This document shows positions 56,799-64,000 of a stretch of 64,000 nt of DNA, piece after piece. The notes below the pieces were generated by a model, which did no database searches, was not told the origin of the DNA, and worked only from the letters and a program-made list of their open reading frames with translations. Origin of the DNA: Plotosus lineatus (taxonomy: Eukaryota; Chordata; Actinopteri; Siluriformes; Plotosidae); assembly GCA_024760905.1 (NCBI GenBank), contig CM045732.1:57346996-57410995 (forward strand). The letters are read 5' to 3'. Positions within the stretch are counted from its first letter, which is position 1; every line of letters starts with the position of its first letter. The translations under genes were made by a program, and so were the position numbers.

Positions 56799-58583
56799 GT
56801 CTCTTAGGCCGCCTTCGGTCATGGGTAACATCACATCCTGACACATCGTTGTTGATGACTCAGAAGGCCAATATGAGATGCATAGAGCCTGCTACACTTG
56901 TCGCATCTGTGTAGATCAGCTGCTGGCTGGGAGTCTGATTTTCTCTTGGCTCTCCTCGCATTAGCTCTGTCAATGAGGTCGGCTTCTCCTTTTGACAGTC
57001 CCTGGTATACTGTGTTCTGTTGCTACCTGTTCCCAGGATCCTGTGTCGATGCTTTCATGTCTCTCTTGCAGATATCTTTGTACTGCAGCTTTGGTCAGCC
57101 AACAGATCTTTGCCCTGAGGAAAGCTCCCCATATTAGGATGTCCTTGACCATCTTCCATGCAGTGGCCAGCGTGATCTGCCTTGTCTCAGGAGGGTGTAG
57201 ATATTGAGTAGGCCTGCACAAGACAGAACTTCAACATTGGTCAACTTTTCCTGCCATTTTATACCCAAAACACGTCGGAGGGTTCTAAGGTGGAAGGTAT
57301 TTAGCCATTTTTCCTGCCTGGACTATGTTGTCAAGGACTCACTGTTAGACAGTAGTGTGCTTATGATGCAAGCATTGTAGACAAACATCTTGGTTTTAAC
57401 AGTCAGTGACTTATTTGACCGTACCCTTGACCTCAGGTTTGCAAGTGTTAATTGTAGCCTTTCCAATCCTCTTGTCAATCTCAGTATCGAGAGAGAGATA
57501 TTGTCAGAGATTGTAGAGAGAAGGTAGATGAACTAGAGGATGGAGTCATCAATCCTGATGATTGGTGGTTATGTGGTGTCCTATGCCAAGACGTTTGTCT
57601 TTTTGATTCTTATGATCCGACCAAACAACTTTTAACTCAGAGAAACAGTCAATTAATGTTTGAAGATCATCTTCTGTATGGGTCATCAGTGCTGTCATCT
57701 GTGAACAGTAGGTATCTGATCAATCTGGTCCAGGTTTTCGGCCTGGCACATAGGCGGGCTAGATTGAATAGCTTGCCATCAGTTTGGGTGTGCAGGTAGA
57801 TGCCTTCAGCAACATTGTCAAAGTTGTGTTTTAACAGCAGTGAAAAGAAGATTCCAAAGAGTGAGGGAGCAAGCATGCAGCCTCGTTTGACATCACTTTT
57901 GATCTCAAACAGTTCTGATGTTCTATCATCGAACTGTACTTTGCCTATAGTCTTGGAATGGAATGCTACTAATGAGCTAAAGGAGCTTTGGTGGGTAACC
58001 GATCTTCTGTAACATCTGGAAAAGGACACTTCGGTTGACAAGATCAAAAGCCTTGGTGAGATCAATAAAGGAGTAGCTTGTGTTGTTCTCTTCATTTCTC
58101 CTACAGCATGTCAACTGTGGTGCGCTTTGCATGGAATCCACATTGAGATTCTGGATCCACTTGGTTGGTGAGCAGTTGTAGCTATGAAAGAATGACACAT
58201 GCATACTCCTTCCCAACAATACAGAGGAGGGAAATTCCTCTGTAGTTGTTGTAGTCACTTCTGTCAGCTTTATATTTGTGGGGTGTTGTAGTCTTTGTGT
58301 CTTTCATGTCTTGGGGTATGGTGCCTTCATGCCAACAGAAGAATTTCATGAAGGGGTAGCAGTAGTGAAGTTTTGAACTTTTTGATGTCTTGTGGACTCC
58401 CATCTTCTCCGGAGGCCTTGCCTAAAGTCAAGCTGTCTATAGATTTGCTGAGTTCACTGATGGTAGGTTCAGTGTCTAACTCATCCATGCTGGTGGGAAG
58501 CCCGTGGCCTTGAGGGCGTCCATGACCACCACATTCTCCCTGGAGTGCAATGCGCCAGCCATCTTCCCATTTGCTGATATATA

Positions 58584-60087
58584 CTGGTCCTTCTAAAAAA
58601 ATTAGCATATTGTGATAAAGTTCATTATTTTCTGTAATGTACTGATAAAAATTAAACTTTCATATATTTTAGATTCATTGCACACCAACTGAAATATTTC
58701 AGGTCTTTTATTGTTTTAATACTGATGATTTTGGCATACAGCTCATGAAAACCCAAAATTCCTATCTCAAAAAATTAGCATATCATGAAATGGTACTCTA
58801 AACGAGCTATTAACCTAATCATCTGAATCAAACAATTAACTCTAAACACCTGCAAAAGATTCCTGAGGCTTTTAAAAACTCCCAGCCTGGTTCATTACTC
58901 AAAACCGCAATCATGGGTAAGACTGCCAACCTGACTGCTGTCCAGAAGGCCATCATTGACACCCTCAAGCAAGAGGGTAAGACAGAAAGAAATCTCTGAG
59001 CGAATAGGCTGTTCCCAGAGTGCTGCATCAAGGCACCTCAGTGGGACGTCTGTGGGAAGGAAAAAGTGAAAGAAGGGCCGATTCCCAGACCTTGGGGGAC
59101 CTGTGGAAGCAGTGGACTGAGTCTGGAGTAGAAACATCCAGAGCCACCGTGCACAGGCGTGTGTAGGAAATGGGCTACAGGTGCCACATTCCCCAGGTCA
59201 AGCCACTTTTGAACCAGAAACAGCGGCAGAAGAAAGTACTTTTTTCGGATGAAAACAAATTTTGCATGTCATTCGGAAAATCAAGGTGCCAGAGTCTGGA
59301 GGAAGACTGGGGAGAAGGAAATGCCAAAATGCCTGAAGTCCAGTGTCGGGTACCCAGAGTCAGTGATGGTCTGGGGTGCCATGTCAGCTGCTGGTGTTGG
59401 TCCACTGTGTTTTATCAAGGGCAAGGTCAGTGCAGCTAACTATCAGGAGATTTTGGAGCACTTCATGTTTCCATCTGCTGAAAAGCTTTATGGAGATGAA
59501 GATTTACATTTTTCAGCACGACCTGGCACCTGCTCACAGTGCCAAAACCACTGCTAAATGGTTTACTGACCATGGTATTACTGTGCTCAATTGGCCTGCC
59601 AACTCTCCTGACCTGAACCCCATAGAGAATCTGTGGGATATTGTGAAGAGAAAGTTGAGAGACACCAGACCCAACACTGTGGATGAGCTTAAGGCCGCTA
59701 GAAGCATCCTGGGCCTCCATAACACCTCAGCAGTGCCACAGGCTGATTGGCTCCATGCCACGCCGCATTGAAGCAGGCATTTCTGCAAAAGGATTCCAGA
59801 CCAAGTATTGAGTGCATAACTGAACATAATTATTTGAAGGTTGACTTTTTTTTGTATTAAAAACCCTTTTTTTATTGGTCGGATGAAATATGCTAATTTT
59901 TTTGAGAAGGATTTTTGTTTTTTCTTTATTTTTTTGCCAAAATTATCAATATTAAAACAATAAAAGACCTGAAATATTTCAGTTGGTGCGCAATGAAGCT
60001 AAAATATATGAAAGTTTAATTTTTATCAGTACATTACAGAAAATAATGAACTTTATCACAATATGCTAATTTTTTGAGAAGGACCAG
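58584..60087 (+). mobile_element. Tc1-like DNA transposon, long terminal inverted repeats
   Basis: CTGGTCCTTCTAAAAAAATT to AATTTTTTGAGAAGGACCAG, flanked by TA (58582-58583, 60088-60089). The inverted repeats run about 150 bp (to the GACCTGAAATATTTCAG-type block on both sides). It is inserted in the antisense LINE. Confidence 0.92.
58913..59771 (+). pseudogene. Tc1 transposase, internally deleted and frameshifted
   Basis: ATG at 58913 reads MGKTANLTAVQKAIIDTLKQ (paired-like helix-turn-helix), soon frameshifts, and at 59225 jumps from RQKQRQK to VLFSDEN, losing about 60 residues before the first catalytic Asp. It continues KSSVGYPESVMVWGAMSAAG, shifts frame near 59510, then FQHDLAPAHSAKTTAKWFTD (second Asp) and SPDLNPIENLWDIVKRKLRD (Glu): the DD34E triad is recognisable but the ORF is broken. 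Confidence 0.9.
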
Positions 60088-61138
60088 TATATTATTGCTA
60101 CATTTCATAATCCACCAACTCACCAGATGCTGACTTGAGGGAAGCAGTTTTGCTCTGGACTGGACCTAGGGCTTTCTTTATGCCATCATGTATGCTGGAT
60201 GCAGTAGCCTCTCAGATGTTATCACTGAGCTCAGTCCAGTATGCATTGGCACAATGACACACGGTTGTCTGGGCTTTGTTTCTTGCTGTTCTTAGAGCTT
60301 GAAGATTTCTCTTGCATGGATGTTGCTTATACGCTGATAAAGCCTTGCACTTTGCCAGTATAGCTGGAGTCATTTCCTTAGCCTCAAACCAGTCATTTGA
60401 TTTTTTTTTTTTTTTTTGCTCTTAAGGTCAAAGGTTTCTGGAGCGGTCTGGTGCATCGTGTCTCGCAGATGTTTCCTTTTTGCAGTGGTGTTCTCATCAG
60501 CCATAATTTGCTTGCAATTACAAGTGAAGGCTAAATAGAAATCATCCACAAAGTTTGGAAGGGACATCTCACTAACATTGATATGGAGAACTCCCTTTGG
60601 CTCGGAGAAATGAAACTTCTTCGGTTGTAACCTAATTTTGCAGCAAACAAGGAAGTGTTTGGTGTTACAATTTGCACTGTTGTACGACCTGGTTTGCAAA
60701 ACGTTACTGATGCCGGTGTGCCTTACTAGGATCAAGTGTAGTTGGTGCCAGTGCTTTGAGCGTGGATGCATCCAGGAGACTTTGTGTGGTGACTTATTCT
60801 GGAAGTACGTGTTGGTGTTTTTGACCATTCTCATTCATCTTTCCTACACTGAACTTCCCCAGACAAGATGGCCATTAGAGCACCAACTCTGGCATTGAAG
60901 TCGCCTAGAATAATAATTTGGTCTGAACTCGGGGTATCCCTGATCAAGGATGTGAATTCTTCATAGAACCGGTCTTTCACTTCAGGAGCTGAAGAAAGAG
61001 TTGGTGCGTATACACTAACAAGGGTCACAAGATCTTCATTTGTAAGTCATGCGAAGAGATTGGCGGCATGCTGATCCCAGGTTACTTGGCTCAATCATGC
61101 TCAGCAGTGAGTTGTGGACCACAAAGCCGACTCTTTGC

Positions 61139-61141
<3 letters not shown>

Positions 61142-61223
<82 letters not shown>
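61142..61223. repeat. (TA)n microsatellite
   Basis: About 41 TA units between the LINE 5' side and a SINE. Confidence 0.97.
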
Positions 61224-61224
<1 letters not shown>

Positions 61225-61225
<1 letters not shown>

Positions 61226-61527
61226 TGGGGCCGGTGGTATAGTGGTTAGAGTGCTGGGCTCATGATCGGGAGGTTGTGAGTTCAAATCCCACTGAGACCC
61301 CCACTGTGCTAAGACCCCTGGGCAAGGTCTCAACCACAAATGTGCCTCTGTTCACCCAGCAGTATAATTGGGTACCAGTAAAAAATATATATACTGGGAA
61401 GGTAACCTGCGATGGACTAGCGTCTAGTTGAACTCCTGGTCGCTTCACGCTATGGAAACCGGGGATAAGCACCGGCCTGATGAGCCACTAGGCTCGGGTG
61501 TAAAATCCCAACAGTCTTACCTATATA
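61225..61527 (+). repeat. Second tRNA-derived SINE family (copy 1)
   Basis: Head GTGGTATAGTGGTTAGAGTG with B box GTTCAAATCCC, then a body CCTGCGATGGACTAGCGTC and GATAAGCACCGGCCTGATGA. It is inserted in a (TA)n tract. Distinct from family H. Confidence 0.85.
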
Positions 61528-61530
61528 GAA

Positions 61531-61539
61531 ATATATATA

Positions 61540-61628
<89 letters not shown>
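61531..61628. repeat. (TA)n microsatellite
   Basis: About 48 TA units with a few breaks, directly after the SINE; with 61142-61223 it is the tract the SINE landed in. Confidence 0.96.
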
Positions 61629-61634
<6 letters not shown>

Positions 61635-61639
61635 CATAA

Positions 61640-62044
61640 CAGTTGAATTAAAGACACCATTTTTAAATTAATAAAACCGATGAAGAACAAGATGTCTGTG
61701 TGAAGTATAAGAGAAAGTCTGAGCTCTGAACTAATCCCTTCTTCACTCACTGCTGTTTCAACTGGGATTTTTATCGGCAATCAACAAGGTGAACGCTGGT
61801 GACCTGCTATCATCCCTAACCCTCTGTACCTTACTCTCAAAGGAGTGTGCAGGGAGGGATGGATGAACTTGTTTGTCTGAGTAAGATGATGGGAGAGACA
61901 ACTGGGAAAAGGTGGTCTAAAAAAAATTACAACATGCAGCCCACTCATAAAGATGCAAACTTCACTTGGTTTCAAAGCAATTCATTATTATTCCTTGTGC
62001 TCAGTGATGATTAAAATTTGACATTTTAACTCATGCAAAAATGA

Positions 62045-62119
<75 letters not shown>

Positions 62120-62865
62120 TATAAATACATATATTTTTTTCTCTCCTTCTGTCTCTTCCCTTTTGGGTAGGCAGTGGGTTGATGTGCAATTAGCACTTCA
62201 GCTATGGCACATTTAATCAGTGAATCTTTTTTTTTTGGTGTGAGATAAATTTGATGCAAGTAAAGTAGAATAAAAATAATAATAATGTGCCTAAAATGAA
62301 ACACAATCAGTGTTGAAAGGGACAAGAAAGGATCACAGGATGATTGTGAAATGCAAATTTCATATAGTGCTCTGATGGGCATTAGGATGCTTTTGAAGAA
62401 ATGTAAGTGCTCATTATAATCATTATTTCAAGAAGATTTTCTCGCGGTGCACCTGTGGCACACTTCTCTCATGTAGCTAAAAAATTGTTCTAAAACTTTT
62501 TTAGGTCAAATGACACGATTATCCTGTGTGTAATTGTCTCAAGTACAATGTTCTTGGGATAGACTCCTTATTCAAAATGACCCTGAACAAGAATAGCACA
62601 TCTACAGGAGCTGAATGAATGAATGACAAAAGACTTGGATAACGTGTTAAAGACTTTTCAACTTTAAAAGCTATGCTCTTCACTTCCTGTGATGTACGGC
62701 ACCTTACTTGACTTGTACATTTGCACTAACTTCGTCATACACCGAGATTTCAATGTTAAAATAACAATAAATTAAAACGTACTAAAAAATTCTAACGTCT
62801 CATTTGTCTAGCCCTGGGCTGTAGTGCATGTGCAGGTCGTGTTACATGAACTTACAAGTTCTGAT
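61640..62865. other. Intergenic AT-rich stretch, nothing recognised apart from one (TA)n
   Basis: No gene or repeat family recognised. Confidence 0.5.
62048..62118. repeat. (TA)n microsatellite
   Basis: About 35 TA units in AT-rich intergenic sequence. Confidence 0.96.
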
Positions 62866-62990
62866 TTCTATTCATTCATTCAGCTTCTGAACTGCTTAAT
62901 CTTAAAAAGAGTCACGCTGAGGCTGTCCTCCATCTCAGTCGACTCTAGGTGGGGGTGGGTACACCCTCACCAGTTTGTGAGGCCATCGTA
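62866..62990 (-). repeat. L2-type SINE/LINE tail fragment
   Basis: On + it reads TTCATTCAGCTTCTGAACTG then CTTAATC, and GTGGGTACACCCTCACCAG, a decayed reverse copy of the L2-type 3' tail seen in the SINEs. Confidence 0.6.
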
Positions 62991-63168
62991 GTGAATGATT
63001 ACAATGAAATAGAACCTTTTTTTAAGTATTGATAGCTAATGTTAATTAAATTATTGTGAAATAGAAACCTTTTTTTTTCAAAACATACAATTACATGTTC
63101 AAAACGTAATCTTTGACATGCCCAAGTGCAAATTGTCCATGAGCACAATCTATTTATGCTAAAATGTT

Positions 63169-63443
63169 TGTGGCATAGTGGTTCGGGTGCTGGGCTCATG
63201 ATCAGGAGGTCGTATGTTTAAATCCCAGTTAGACCTCCGGGCAAGGTCTGAACCACAAGTGTTCATCTGTTCACCCAGCAGTATAAATGAGTACCAGTAA
63301 AATATACTGGGAAGGGAACCTGCGATGGACTAGCGGCCCATCCAGGAGGAGTTGAACTCCTGGTCGCCTCACACTGAGGAACCTGCGGATAAGCACCGGC
63401 CTGATGAGTCACTATGGCTTGGGTATAAAAACCCAACAGGCTT
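63169..63443 (+). repeat. Second tRNA-derived SINE family (copy 2)
   Basis: Matches 61225-61527 over its length (GTTTAAATCCCAGTTAGACC, CACCCAGCAGTATAAATGAG, GATAAGCACCGGCCTGATGA). Confidence 0.85.
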
Positions 63444-64000
63444 TACCTGTTAATAGTTAATGTTAATGAAATTATTGTGATAAAATATTTTCATGGTTTA
63501 GCAAAATCTTACATTTTTACACTTTTTTTTTATATTGTGATGAAATAAAAACATATTACATAATAACGTGAAACTTCTATTAATCTATTTAACATGCTAA
63601 ACAACATAATCTCACCACACAAACATGAAGTAGAACCTAATTAAATGAAACCTAATTAACTAATAGTTAATGCATCATATTCCTCAGTTTGTAATTTTTT
63701 TTGTTACAGTATAAAAATAAATAAAAATATCTCGCTATAATGACAAATATTAAAACAATAACTGCTTCATCGAAAAATTAAAAATGTGCTTATTACAAAT
63801 GTTGTCTGTGTGTTATGTGAAAATGTCTTGTTAAAACATGGAAAAACAGAACTTTAAAAAACAAAAACAAACAAGCAAACAAAAAACCTTTCCTGTCAGA
63901 AAAATGTAGTGTTTATCATACTCGGTGACATCAGAATCTCCCCAAATCTCACATAAATTTACAAATTATAATGTGATACTGATGATTTTTTTCTTTTTCT
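63444..64000. other. Intergenic AT-rich stretch at the window end
   Basis: TAGTTAATGTTAATGAAATT-type sequence near 63453 resembles 63032-63062 on the other side of the SINE, hinting at a local duplication. Otherwise nothing recognised. Confidence 0.45.

Larger units (their letters stand above)
56797..61135 (-). mobile_element. Non-LTR retrotransposon (LINE), antisense, split by a Tc1 element
   Basis: Read on minus from 61135: an endonuclease with LVTLVSVYAPTLSSAPEVKD and IIILGDFNARVGA (61028-60900), then past the Tc1 insertion a reverse transcriptase with SYSFIDLTKAFDLVNRSVLF (58070-58010), KRGCMLAPSLFGIFFSLLLK and a LLFTDDST YxDD-like motif (near 57680). The 3' end stops at the (TG)n at 56796. 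Frameshifts are many. The clade is not certain (jockey/CR1/RTE-like). Confidence 0.82.

Noticed and set aside
61460..61505. CTGATGAGCCACTAGGCTCG in the second SINE family looks like a hammerhead core.
   Set aside because: It has CUGAUGA and a GCC/GGC stem, but the next bases are TCGGGTGTAAAA rather than GAAA, there is no stem III or cleavage triplet, and the copy at 63400 varies in the core.
46573..64000. Search for the downstream vertebrate neighbour of PLCB4 (LAMP5 in mammals).
   Set aside because: No lysosome-associated-membrane-protein-like exon was recognised; only mobile elements and AT-rich sequence were seen.

Overview
The window is AT-rich vertebrate nuclear DNA, most likely from a ray-finned fish. 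The evidence is a single multi-exon vertebrate gene packed into about 46 kb, far tighter than in mammals, embedded in a fish-type repeat load: Rex3-like and RTE-type non-LTR retrotransposons, Tc1 and Tigger/pogo elements, tRNA-derived SINEs with L2-type tails, and very many dinucleotide microsatellites. The species cannot be named from the sequence.

The one host gene is phospholipase C beta-4 (plcb4), on the + strand from the start codon at 211 to the stop at 46570-46572. I assembled 36 coding exons by hand. Every junction keeps the reading frame, and the total is 3,555 nt (1,184 residues), about the length of mammalian PLCB4. The exons give, in order, a PH domain, EF-hands, the catalytic X box (His328 and His375), an acidic X/Y linker, the Y box, a C2 domain, the Galpha-q-binding proximal C-terminal helices and the distal coiled coil. 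All introns fit GT-AG except intron 18, which frame and homology force to be GC-AG. Candidate poly(A) signals follow at 46726 and 46937. The 5' UTR exons and promoter lie outside the window. No second host gene was recognised in 47-64 kb.

Introns and the downstream flank are a nested graveyard of mobile elements, many with target-site duplications readable by eye: two hAT elements (2390-2874, 5446-5754); four groups of Tigger-like TA-inserting elements with decayed N-terminal transposase helix-turn-helix fragments; a non-coding TA-flanked family beginning CAGTGATCCC; an RTE retrotransposon in several copies, two with perfect 16-bp duplications; Rex3 copies; a Tc1 element (58584-60087) inside an antisense LINE (56797-61135); and a candidate solo LTR (50692-51410).

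The two most interesting observations are these. First, a complete hammerhead ribozyme fold sits at 9896-9950 in intron 4 (conserved CUGANGA and GAAA core, three stems, GUA cleavage triplet), probably a Penelope-like element remnant, flanked by long inverted repeats. Second, one tRNA-headed SINE family occurs with three unrelated 3' ends (L2-type, RTE-type and a third type), which suggests the same SINE has switched LINE partners. A large mixed inverted/direct repeat at 15456-16039 also stands out.
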